Assembly: GCA_000827265.1 (NCBI GenBank)
Contig: KN834779.1
Location: 563,970-627,969 of the forward strand
Direction of reading: 5' to 3'
DNA length: 64,000 bases
Source of the DNA: Collybiopsis luxurians FD-317 M1
Taxonomy: Eukaryota > Basidiomycota > Agaricomycetes > Agaricales > Omphalotaceae
Shown here one piece after another: positions 11,971-23,693 of the stretch; within the stretch, counting starts at the first letter, position 1, and every line of letters begins with the position of its first letter. Below the pieces are notes generated by a model. It searched no databases. It saw only the letters and a program-made list of their open reading frames with translations, and was not told where the DNA came from. Both the position numbers and the translations under genes were made by a program.

Positions 11971-13964
11971 ATGAGAATCTCTGTGGCACTCCTCTCTTTG
12001 ACGTTGTATTTCTCCCTCGTCGCTGCTCAATCTCCGGAATGGGGACAATGTCGGCAATGTTTCCTGCTTTAGAACTGAAAAGATGGGCTGATTTCGTCTC
12101 TCATAGGTGGCGGCATCGGTTGGACTGGACCCACTGTGAGTTTCTCCGACGCGACATACTACTCGTTACTTCTCATTTACGAACTTCTTGAGCAGACCTG
12201 CGTAGCTGGAACTGTATGCACATTTTTCAACCCATATTATTCCCAATGTCTGCCGGCAAGTAACACCAGTATCTACATCGATCTACAGGGAAAATAAAAC
12301 GCTTGATTCAGGGAACTAGTACTCCACCTGTCACGACACCTCCAATCACGACACCCCCAGTAACGACCACGCCCCCGTCCTCTTCTCCTGTATCTAGTAC
12401 TGGTCCAAGCGGCACTGTCAGCATCCCTCCCGCTCCAACTGGAACAAATTCAAATGCCCTTGCGAGGGCCGCAGGCAAATTGTATTTCGGGACTGCTACG
12501 GACAACAATGAGCTTTCCGACTCTGCTTACGTTGCCATCCTCAGTGACAACACCTACTTTGGGCAGCTCACGCCAGCCAATAGCATGAAATGGGTAAGTA
12601 TCGTTTTAAACGCTACAACAAGAATGTCTTTGAGATCAACATCAATTACAGGATGCAACCGAACCTCAACAAGGAGCATTTTCATTCAGCGGAGGTGATC
12701 AAATTGTTGCGCAAGCCAAAGCTCACAATCAGCTTATGCGAGGTCAGTAGTAAATGAGGTCTGCTGCTTTTTTTTCATGAAACAAATGGGATAGGACACA
12801 ACTGCGTTTGGTATAACCAATTGCCCAGCTGGGTTTCCGGAGGTCATTTCACCACTGCCCAGCTCACCAGCATTATCCAGAACCACTGTGGAACCCTCGT
12901 AGGTCACTATAAAGGCCAGATGTAAGTTTCTATGTTAATGGATCTTATTTGGAACGCTATTTACTCCTTCGCCTTAGCTGTAAGTTTGAAACAGTCGCGA
13001 CTTCATTGAGAAATGTCAATTTGATATATTTCTTTCGCTCGCAGATAGTTGGGATGTTGTGAACGGTATGCCCTGAAGTAAACTTGCCCTCTAATGGCTA
13101 ATCCCCATTGATCAGAGCCCTTCAACGACGACGGGACATGGCGCGCGGACGTATTCTTTAATACTCTGGGAACGAGCTACGTCGATATCGCGCTTCAAGC
13201 CGCTCGTGCAGCCGATCCTGCCGCTAAACTTTACGTGGGTTAACTTTCGTTCTCAAAGTGGTCTGATAGCTAAAGCTTCGAACATGTTTCTCAGATTAAC
13301 GATTATAATATCGAACAAACTGGCGCTAAAGCCACTGCTATGCTGAACCTTGTCAAGGACCTCAAGTCTCGCGGTATTCCAATTGATGGTGTTGGTCTGC
13401 AATGTCATTTCATCGTTGGGGAGGTCCCGACCTCTCTACAAAGTATCATGCAACAATTTACTGCTCTTGGAGTGGAAGTTGCTATCACCGAGTTGGATAT
13501 CAGGTAATCAGCACGTCCTACGACGCATTCATCTTCCTCACCTCTTTCCATCATCGTTTAGAATGACGCTTCCAGCTTCAACAGCTCTTCTGAACCAACA
13601 AGAAACAGATTATAAGAATGTCATCGCGGCATGCAAGGCTGTTTCTGGATGTGTAGGGGTATGTGTGTCGTCCTCCATATTTGTCGAACAAAACTAATCC
13701 AAATGATTGACAGGTCACCGTCTGGGACTAGTCAGCCTTTCCTTTTTTTCTGGGAAGCCACCTGTTAACGTTTTCGATGAAAACAGCACGGATAAGTACT
13801 CATGGGTGCCTAATACATTTAGTGGACAAGGTGAAGCTTGTCCCTGGGATGCTGTGAGTTGAAGATAGGTTTGATTCCGAGAAGAGTATTCTTATCATCC
13901 TTTCCTTCTGCAGAATCTCCAGAAAAAGCCCGCGTATTCAGGGATCACTGCTGCGTGGGCATAA
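11971..13964 (+). CDS. secreted CBM1-GH10 endo-1,4-beta-xylanase
   Basis: Fourteen inferred exons give about 425 aa. Residues 1-20 form a signal peptide ([19 protein letters not shown]). A fungal cellulose-binding CBM1 follows ([13 protein letters not shown]...CVAGTVC...YYSQCL), then a Thr/Pro/Ser linker and a GH10 barrel starting near [16 protein letters not shown]. The acid/base Glu lies in WDVVNEPFND and the nucleophile Glu in VAITELDIR. The barrel ends in [21 protein letters not shown] and [11 protein letters not shown]. It hydrolyses xylan outside the cell. Exons: 11971-12049, 12107-12135, 12196-12259, 12289-12593, 12652-12742, 12795-12921, 12978-12979, 13045-13065, 13116-13234, 13295-13503, 13562-13658, 13714-13730, 13787-13853, 13914-13964. 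Two points are odd: a 2-nt exon, and a linker junction that needs a 29-nt intron. The 3' end converges on the sulfatase, 203 bp away. Confidence 0.88.
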
Positions 13965-14167
13965 TCTCCTCTTGCGCAGTGACACGCCCCAGGACCGTCG
14001 AAGGAACCTGCTTGTATAGTCGATATATTGTTTCGAATAAATTTTTTTGATCTCGCAGTACCATTCGGCGCGCCGAGAACTGCAGTAAAATTCAGGAGTT
14101 TGAAAAATCTTTTAGTTATCCTTGCCAGAAACAAATTTTCTGTAACCTAAACATTGCATAAGCAAAG

Positions 14168-16226
<2,059 letters not shown>

Positions 16227-16430
16227 AGAAAGCGAAACACTCGGGTACTGATTGCTTTTTATAACTGATTCCCCTCGCGGACCGCACCCGTGTCAAGTGA
16301 TGCTTCTTCAACTTCCCAAATTTAACTCTTCTAATTCAGTAACTGACGACATTCAAATGCCATCCCGCATAACTTGTGTTCTTTTAAGCGCAATCGGTCG
16401 GTTCAAACTTGCAGCTTTCAGCCACCTCAA
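16227..16430. promoter_or_regulatory. shared bidirectional promoter, sulfatase / MFS transporter
   Basis: Only 204 bp separate the start codons of the minus-strand sulfatase and the plus-strand transporter, so both promoters must lie here or overlap the coding sequences. No unambiguous TATA element was seen. A TTTTATAACTG stretch near 16,256 could serve the sulfatase. The arrangement suggests coordinate expression, which is inference. Confidence 0.6.
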
Positions 16431-18606
16431 ATGGCGCCTCTGAAGACCATCAAGGCAGCAATTACGCCCAAACTACTCGCAATAACGTTGTTTCTTGCCC
16501 TAGGAAACGTCATATACGGATGTGAATTTTCGTTTCGTACAGACACGTTTATCCGAACTAAAACCTTCCCGTAGATGATACGGCGAGCTTCGGTGGTGTC
16601 CAAGCTATACCGGCTTTTGGGTAAGCACATCTTCTGGCCTGAATGCGTTCTCAATTCTAAATTCCCCTGCATGCAGCAAACAGTTTGGAATTTTCGATCC
16701 CACACTCGGCCGATACGCTCTTCCAGCAAAGACTTCGTCGTTGTTAACCTCCTTGGCTTTTGCTGGAAAACTGATAGGTAAATAGCTGTATTGACGGTTT
16801 AGACGAGGGTGTGTTCATGTTCTCAAAGGTACGGTACTAATTGGACCCTGTACGGAACGCTTTGGCCATAAGTTTGGAATGTTTATCCTCTGCATCGTTA
16901 CATTGGTTGGCACTATTTTGGAGTGCACAGCGAAAAAATCCGCACAGTTCCTGGTGGGGCGGATTGTCGTATACATCGGAGTAGGAATTGTAGAAAACGT
17001 AGTTCCGTACGTTCTTCCTCTCCTCGCCAGAATTTCACATTAAGGGACCCCATGATGTAGGACATATCAAAGCGAAATTGTTCCTGCTCCTGCCAGAGGT
17101 TTCGTAGTCGGGAGCCTTCAGTTGTTCCTCGTATGCGGCGCGCTCGTCGCATCTGGTGTTAATCGAAGGTATAGTGAGGCTGTCACTTCGAGTGGTTGGA
17201 TCATCGTGAGTGTATGCGTTATTCTTCCAAGGGGATCCTGACACGTTATACCAGCCTGTGTCAATTCAAGCTGTTACTCCCATTTTGATCTTGGCTGGCT
17301 TGTATTTTATTCCTCCATCCCCACGCTGGCTTTTGTATAAAGGTCGCCGAGACGAGGCCATCGCAGTCTTGGAAACCGTTAGACCCAAACGAGATGTCGC
17401 TGCTGGATTATGTGTAGAGGAAGCAAATGCGATTGAGGAGAGCATTCGCGAGGAGGCTGAAGCGCGGAAATCTGGGACTGCCGAAAAGCTTGGGTGGTTA
17501 GAGCTTTTTAAAGGCCCAAACCTACGGCGCACTACCATCGCTACCATGGGTCAGTTTATGCATTTCTGCTATACCAAAGATTAACAATGCAATTCTTAGT
17601 ATTTGCATTTCAACAACTCACCGGTATGTTGTGTGCTCCTTTGAAGGAAATGTATCTCAACCTATGTACTGTTCCTATCATCAGGACAGGGATTCAGTAG
17701 TCAATACGGAACGTAAGTGATTTAAACACCCATCTTTCTTTGACAGGAGGCTCATTTCTGGAGAATAGTGTTTTTTACATACGTGAAGGTCTCGGTGCAA
17801 AATCCTTCACTTATAGTGTGATCAATACCGCGATCTCAGTTCCCGTCTGTTTTTTGGGGATGGTCTTGTTGGAATACTTTGGCCGCCGGCCTGTTTTAAT
17901 TTGGGGTGCCTTTTTCCAGAGTCTATTTCTCTACATCACTGCTGGGATTGGGGGGCAAGCGGGGAAGCTCCCAACGAGTAATATCAACATGATGGTCGCT
18001 TCCGTAATGCTCTTCAATTTTGCCTTCAGTGCCTCATGGGCGCCTTTGTGAGCCATGTTCTGGTCATCCTTTGTTGATTTATTAACATTTTGACTAGGTC
18101 TTATGTCGTGTAAGTTGTAAACAGTACTCGCTGAATAACCATTCTTGACTCTCTTTCAGCGCCTCCGAAGTTGGCACTGGTGCTCTCCGAGAGAAAACAA
18201 TGGCTTTTTCATCCATTATTAACGTCGTTTGCGCGTTTGCAGTGTCGTTCACACTGCCATACCTTCTTAACCCACCATACGCAAATCTACAGGCGAAAGT
18301 CGGGTACATCTACGGTATGTCCTGATCATGTGCTAAAACAAATTCATGTGGGCTGATTGCGATTACGCGTCCATAGGGTCCATTGCTGCGGTCGCGATGA
18401 TTTATGCAATGTTCTTCGTCCCAGAGACGAAAGGTCGGAGTTTGGAAGAACTGGACGAACTTTTTGAACACAAGCCGGCAATACCTGCTTGGAAGTTTAG
18501 TTCAACAAGGACAACCGGGATCGGTGCAAAGGTTGCTGCTTTGGAGGGAAGCCGAAGATCAGACCTTGATTCCGACGAGGATGGCATAAAGACAGATGAG
18601 GATTGA
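16431..18606 (+). CDS. MFS sugar transporter (sugar porter family)
   Basis: Twelve exons join to 527 aa: 16431-16521, 16575-16620, 16677-16777, 16829-17006, 17061-17205, 17255-17549, 17600-17623, 17685-17712, 17769-18047, 18098-18109, 18160-18314, 18377-18606. Sugar-porter landmarks appear in order: YDTASFGGVQAIPAFGKQFG after TM1, GPCTERFGHK in the TM2-3 loop, a QSEIVPAPARG equivalent, PPSPRWLLYKGR before the central loop, AFQQLTGQGFSSQYGT in TM7, and the C-terminal PETKGRSLEELDELF. Twelve hydrophobic segments are expected. It probably imports a mono- or oligosaccharide by proton symport at the plasma membrane; the substrate cannot be read from sequence. It is divergent from the sulfatase. 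Exon 10 is only 12 nt. Confidence 0.88.
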
Positions 18607-18939
18607 TAAGGACAGATGCCGCATATTGTACATATTGAACGATTCTGCCAGTCTCGTGTTGATTCTTTAGTTAGTTGTACTTGTCGAAATTTTCTGTCAG
18701 AAATCAGTTCCTCGGACGAATAACGCTACTAGCCATATAGCTCCAGTAATGACTCCTTGATTTCGTTTCTCGGTATCGGCTCTAGCACCAGTCAAATTGT
18801 GCACAATATCTGTCGCAGGGGCTCCGGTATGTAGAACATATTGCGCGTCGTAGGTTGATCATCTCCAGAACGTAACCGTGTTTCTCTCTTGAATTCCTAA
18901 TATACTGTCTATACTCCCCACTACACTTTCCATCACTAT
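18607..18939. other. intergenic, 3' side of the transporter
   Basis: No gene is seen. The region is AT-rich and carries stop codons in all frames at short spacing. It leads into a decayed lectin-like copy. Confidence 0.6.
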
Positions 18940-19260
18940 GCTAAGCTATATGTACGGATACCACTCTGCTAACTGCTAGCTTTGCTTTTGCGGCCACAAT
19001 TTTCCCTTAAGACGAGTATCATCGCTCCAGTCACTCCAGGAGATCTAGGAGCAGTTTTTACTATGCCGATCCAGGTGAAGGTCTTGCTCAATACCTAGTC
19101 GTTCCACGTTCACTGACAGATGCAGATGGCTAATATGCCTTGCCGTTAACCTGCTTTCTGGTGACTTCCGTGAAGATCTTATTTCGATTCAAGTCGTCGC
19201 CTCCAACGGCAGTGAATCCCAGCAATGGGACCAGTCAATGAATTCGGCAAGTATCTGCCG
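18940..19260 (+). pseudogene. decayed copy of the lectin-like (CBM13-like) gene, 5' part
   Basis: The DNA from about 19,120 to 19,235 aligns by eye with 23,903-24,020 of the intact lectin-like gene. Shared blocks include GATGGC(C/T)AAT.TCTTGC, GGCGACTTTCGTGAA versus GTGACTTCCGTGAAG, and TTCAAGTCGTCGCCTCCAACGGCAGTGA. Upstream, 19,040-19,120 matches the intron position and the end of exon 1. Further upstream a hydrophobic Ala/Ser-rich stretch may be the remnant of a signal peptide. Several frameshifts and stops make it non-coding. At the first intron the relic reads CCAG followed by GTGAAGG, whereas the intact gene has GCGAGGC. Confidence 0.7.
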
Positions 19261-19511
19261 GGAGCGTGATACTGTCGATTAGGCATTTTTGTTTCGGACT
19301 CTTCGTTACCGCAACTTTATACCGAGAAGCCTGAAGTCGCGACATTGTCACCGAGTTCCGTGCTTGGAAGGAACCGGAGTATAGACGCGTTGAAGTTTGA
19401 TAGTTTGCACGTAGACATCAAAAGCTACACCATGTTTCCACTTACACAAGTCGATCATAAGCAGAAAATAAGTTACAGAGAAAGGTAGAGATACACATCT
19501 CAAAAAACATA

Positions 19512-20770
19512 TCACATCGTAGGTTCAAAAAACACCACATCATGATCCACCTCCAAAAAGCCCAGACTTGTAGACCTAGGTAACAAGCTCTCGACGCGGT
19601 TTAGAATTGTTCTATCCTCCACTTCGCGAAGATAATCCGCACGTCGTAATACAAAGGAGAACGTAGCCGAAGAGTCACGTCTGGTACATCTGAAGCAGAT
19701 GCGATCCAACAAACCACGTCCATATCTCTTCATAAGGCTAGAGTCAAGCTCGGTCCAGTCCTCCTCACGACCTATCTTGTCAAACTGTAAACTGTCGTCG
19801 CGCCCGCAAGCGTTTATGTCGATAACAATTTTGCGGACAGGGTCGGGAAGGTTGTATATAAAGCGACAGAGGAGACGAGCGAGTTCCTCCGATCGAATAC
19901 AGGAATATATGAGTTTTGGTGCTCTGAACCCTGTCACGAAGACTCAAGTTAGGGCTCAATCTGCGCAATTGCTACCAAAGTCAAAATGTTACCTTGTAAG
20001 GCCATTTCATTAAGTGTCCCGTCTAGAACAGCTTGCGTACCAATATCTAGTCCCTTCCAAAGTCCACTGATACTCCCGTCGGAATAGCGAGGTCTCAGGA
20101 TGAAGGTGCGAAGTGAAGGAGGATGCGACGACTCCAAACCTAATCCAACTGCGCGTCCAAAGTCAGAGTTGACATTTATAAAAGCCGCCATTTTCAGGGA
20201 CCTAGGAAGAATGACTTTCCGAGGTCTTTTTGAAAGCATGTTGAAGGCATAAATTGCAAGCACCTCCAAAGCCGTTAACGACGCCAACATATTTTCGAAA
20301 CAGTCCCAGTCTGTAGGTGGGAATACCACATCAATATAGAGCTCTTTCAAAGCTCCATGAAATGGTGATATCTCAATTGTTTGGAAATGTTTGGAGCTTG
20401 GGAGACAGATATACAACGCGATAAGGGAAGACATGCTCCCCAAAGTGCGCGCAGGATCTTCATTTCCATCGGTAATTTGCACATGCGAGGAGAAATGAAG
20501 GCGTTGTACAAACCGAACGAGTTTTAAATTTTGCAAAAAAGACCCTAGCTGACGGACAAGCGGAAGGTGTTCAACTGGTACGCGAGATCGTCCTGCATCC
20601 AATCTGACAACTCGGAAGATCCTGGGCTGAGCTAGCGCTGCAAAGTCCTTGCAGACCAAAGAAACATTGCGGAGAGCCGGAACATCACCTCTGAGACCAT
20701 CGATGATGAGAGCAAAAATCTCGTTTGGAAATCGGCTTTCGCAGTTAGGTTCCGAGCCGGGTAAGGACAT
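19512..20770 (-). CDS. F-box-like protein, tandem copy A
   Basis: Two exons (20770-19993 and 19930-19512) with a 62-nt intron give 398 aa. Residues about 12-55 resemble an agaricomycete F-box (FPNEIFALIIDGL, then ALRNVSLVCKDFAALAQPRIFR), which would bind Skp1 of an SCF ubiquitin ligase. The rest is a leucine-rich, repeat-like body (HLPLVRQLGSFLQNLKLV, IALYICLPSSKHF, LKELYIDVV), expected to bind substrate. I chose the ATG at 20,770 because the paralogue begins at the equivalent position; the open frame itself extends 56 codons further upstream. The copy downstream of it is clearly paralogous along the whole length. Substrate unknown. Confidence 0.75.
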
Positions 20771-21062
20771 GGTGACGCCACTAAATTTGCCACTACCGGT
20801 TAGCTGGTCCATTTGCCGGCCAGATCCGAAGAAAGAATCACCTACAGTGAACTGACAGAAAAGCTGCAATCCGACTTGGAAGAATATGGCTGTGCAACGA
20901 GCAAAAAGGATGTGCTGATCTAAGCGCCGAAAACACACATTGACCGAGTTTTATATGTGGAACCGAAGGGCAGGCAATAGCCTGCTTATTTCGACTTGAC
21001 AGGCAAACACAAGCAGAGAATAAGTTACAAACAAAGGCAGATACACATCTTCAAACGACATG

Positions 21063-22333
21063 TCACATCGTAGGTTCAAAAAACACCATATCACGATCCA
21101 CCTCCAAATAACCCAGACTCGTAGACCTAGGTAACAAGCTCTCGACGCGGTTTAGAATTGTTCTATCCTCCACTTTGCGATGATTATTCGCAGATCGTAA
21201 AGAAAAGGAGAATGCAGCCGACCAGTCATGTTTGGTACATCTGAAGCAGACACGATCCAACAAACCAAGTTCATGTCTCTTCATGAGTCTAGAATCAAGC
21301 TCGACCCAATCCTGCTCACGACCTATCTCGTCAGGCTGTAAAGTGTCATCGCGCCCGCAAGCATCCATGTCGATAACAATTTCACGAACAGGGTCGGGAA
21401 GTTTGTGTACGAAATGACAGAGGAGGCGAGCGAGTTTCTTCGATTGAATGCAGGAACATATGAGTTTCGTTGCTCTGAACCCTGCCGCGAAGAAAGTTGG
21501 GGCTCAATCTGCGCAATTGTTATCAAAATCTAGATCTTACCTTGCAACGCCTTTTCGCCAGAGGGTGACCCGTCTAGAACAATTTGCGTATCAATGTCTA
21601 ATCCCCTCCAAAGTTCACTGTGACTCTCGTAATAGTGAGCTTTCAGGAAGATGGTGCGCAGTGAAGAAGGATACGACGACTCTAAGCCTAATGCAACTGC
21701 GCGTCCAAAGCCAGAGCTGGTATTTATGAAAGCTGCTATTTTCAATGTCCTCGGAAGAATGACTTTCCGGGGTCCTTCTGAGAGCGTGTTGAGGGCGTGA
21801 ATTGCAAGCACCTCCAAAGTTGTTAACGATGCCAACATGTTTTCGAAAGAGGCCCAGTCTGTAGGTCGGAGGGGGTCTGTCATATCAATGTAGAGCTCTT
21901 TTAAGGCTCCATGAAGTGGCGATATCTCAATTGCTTGGAAATGTCTGGAGCTTGGGAAACAGATATACAACGCGATAAGGGAGGGCATACTCTCCAGGAT
22001 GTGCGCAAGATCCTCATTTCTATCGGTCTCTTGCATATACGAGGAGAAATGAAGGCGTTCTACAAACTGAACGAGTTTTGGATTTTGCAAAAAGGGTCCT
22101 AGCTGACGGACAAGCGGAAGGTGTTCAACTGGTACGCGAGACTGTCCTGCCTCCAATCTAATAATTCGGAAAATCCAGGGTTGAGCTAGCGCTGCAAAGT
22201 CTTTGCAGACCAAAGAAGTATTACGGAGTGCAGGAAGATTATCTGTGAGACCATCAACAATGAGGGTAAAAATTTCATTCGGAAATCGGCGATAAATGTT
22301 TTCGAAATTAGGCTCAGAGCCCGGTGAGGACAT
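21063..22333 (-). CDS. F-box-like protein, tandem copy B
   Basis: Two exons (22333-21541 and 21481-21063) encode 403 aa. The F-box region (FPNEIFTLIVDGL, then LVCKDFAALAQPWIFR) and the following leucine-rich body match copy A closely. Near-identical C-terminal blocks such as VEDRTILNRVESLLPRSTSL and VFFEPTM end both proteins. The intron lies at the same codon in phase 1. Differences include an EPNFENIYRR insertion near the start and a few-residue insertion near ELYIDMTDPL. The duplication is recent enough that about 60 bp of 3' flank (around 21,000-21,060 versus 19,450-19,510) is also recognisable. Likely SCF adaptor, substrate unknown. Confidence 0.75.
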
Positions 22334-22559
22334 GTTCAAGCAAGGATTAAGGAGCGGGAAGGTGGTAGTTGGTGGTTGCGACGAGGGAACGCAGCCGCTA
22401 GTTTAAGCGCTGAGCACATTCAAGTTGGCATCTACGCGTTTGTCGCGCTGAGTATACTTCGTTCAGACCAACGGTTGAACTTGTACCCTCGACGAACAGT
22501 AGAAAATCAAGCCATTCTTTTCTTTTATGGCGGTGTGATACGCGCCACTGGTGTTTCAT

Positions 22560-23290
22560 AAGCGGCACAGTCACCGTATAAGCAGAGCCTGTGCCCATAG
22601 TCCCTCAGAGCAGCAACAATGCTACTCATTCGACGATCAATGGTGGCTAGCTTTGTAGGATCATAGCATCGCGTCCGGAAATCAGGGTGGCGTCATGTCC
22701 GTCCCAGGACATCTCATACTCCACGTAGCTTTTCACAATCTCAGCTTCCGGCAGTAGCTCTTCAATAGCTCCTCTATCTAGCTCCGTTCTAGCTACTTAT
22801 TGCCCCGACCACCTTATCTTCATATGATGATGTTGCTCCGACCCCAACCGCCCCTCAGCTCCCGCATCATGCAATGGGGAGACCAACAACGCGATAACAT
22901 CGTTCCTTTGATGCACAAATCCATCGAACTTCTAACGGACAGTGACTCCCCCTCGATGCCAACTCAGGAGACTTTCGTGGAAATTTGATCCCCGTCACCG
23001 TGCAAGCCTACGAAATCGATGTGATTACAACAGGGAAGCATAACAACGTTCAGGGGACGGCTCTTTCTGGCTGTACTTTGGTACGTACATCCAACGAGTC
23101 GTGTACTAGGACTGATCTCTGTAATCTTTCCAGACGCCAGGATGCCTCAATTTTGACCTTAGACGTGCGGCTGGAAATTATAGGTCATTCTCTTCTTTTG
23201 CGGAGGATGTGCAGATGAATCAATTATCGATAAGGAGCTGTGACCTGCTCGCAGCTTTTCTCCGGAGACAGCACCTCTATTCTGCTAACA
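22560..23290 (+). pseudogene. decayed second copy of the lectin-like gene (module junction)
   Basis: The DNA at 22,610-22,770 aligns by eye with 24,345-24,545 of the intact gene (AATAATGCTAC, CGCGTCCGGAAAT, GTAGCTTTTCACAATCTCAGCTTCCGGCAG). 22,840-23,075 aligns with the start of modules 2/3 (ACGGACAGTG, GGAGACTTTCGTGGAAATTTGATCCCCGTCACCGTGCAAGC, GGGAAGCATAACAACGTTC). 23,125-23,215 aligns with the following exon (ACGCCAGGATGCCTCAATTTTGACC). Deletions remove the Gln-Lys-Trp core and shift the frame, and stops interrupt all frames. The relic spans the linker between two modules, so its ancestor also had at least two modules. Confidence 0.72.
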
Positions 23291-23299
23291 GTATCGAAA

Positions 23300-23693
23300 G
23301 AAAATCTCGGTGTACAGCGCTGTGGTGTGACACCGCAAACCTTGCGGCGTATCAGGTGAACTTGCCTTGTTCATGGCTGTAGGTACCCTCAGTGCTCAGT
23401 ATCGTACTCAAGAAATCTACCGAGGTACATAGGCGTTCCTTGGGTGTCTGACCGTTTGTATCCATGCAACGATTACCTAAATCATTCAATGGACCATATG
23501 TGGACTTCGAGGCATCAAAATCAGGTCCAGGTACCTCATTACATACAATACTATTATAGTTCATAAAAGGCAGGATGTTGAGATTCAAGTTCATCTTCTT
23601 TTCTTCCCTTCTCTTCATCCTTCCTCTCGTTCTCTAGTCCTGCAAGTCGGGCATTTCTCTCCTTTATTGACATTCTCTACGATCTTTATCAAC
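23300..23693. promoter_or_regulatory. upstream region of the three-module lectin-like gene
   Basis: No coding sequence is seen. An AT-rich TTCATAAAAGG element at about 23,560 lies some 130 bp before the ATG and could act as a TATA-like element. The final 100 bp are pyrimidine-rich, as is common just upstream of highly expressed fungal genes. Confidence 0.4.

Noticed and set aside
11652..12191. 179-codon plus-strand open frame upstream of the xylanase
   Set aside because: It overlaps the xylanase signal peptide and CBM1 in another frame, and the CBM1 reading is clearly the real one. No resemblance to a known protein.
12308..12508. Minus-strand Gly/Val-rich frame opposite the xylanase linker
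   Set aside because: Antisense shadow of the Thr/Pro repeat linker.
17206..17254. Coding continuation of the transporter through FFQGDPDTLYQ
   Set aside because: Open in one frame, but the best join (17205 to 17255) gives GWIIPVSIQAVTP, which matches the sugar-porter pattern; the open stretch is an intron without a stop.
22560..23290. A functional fourth lectin gene
   Set aside because: Frame breaks, loss of the QxW core and stops in every frame.
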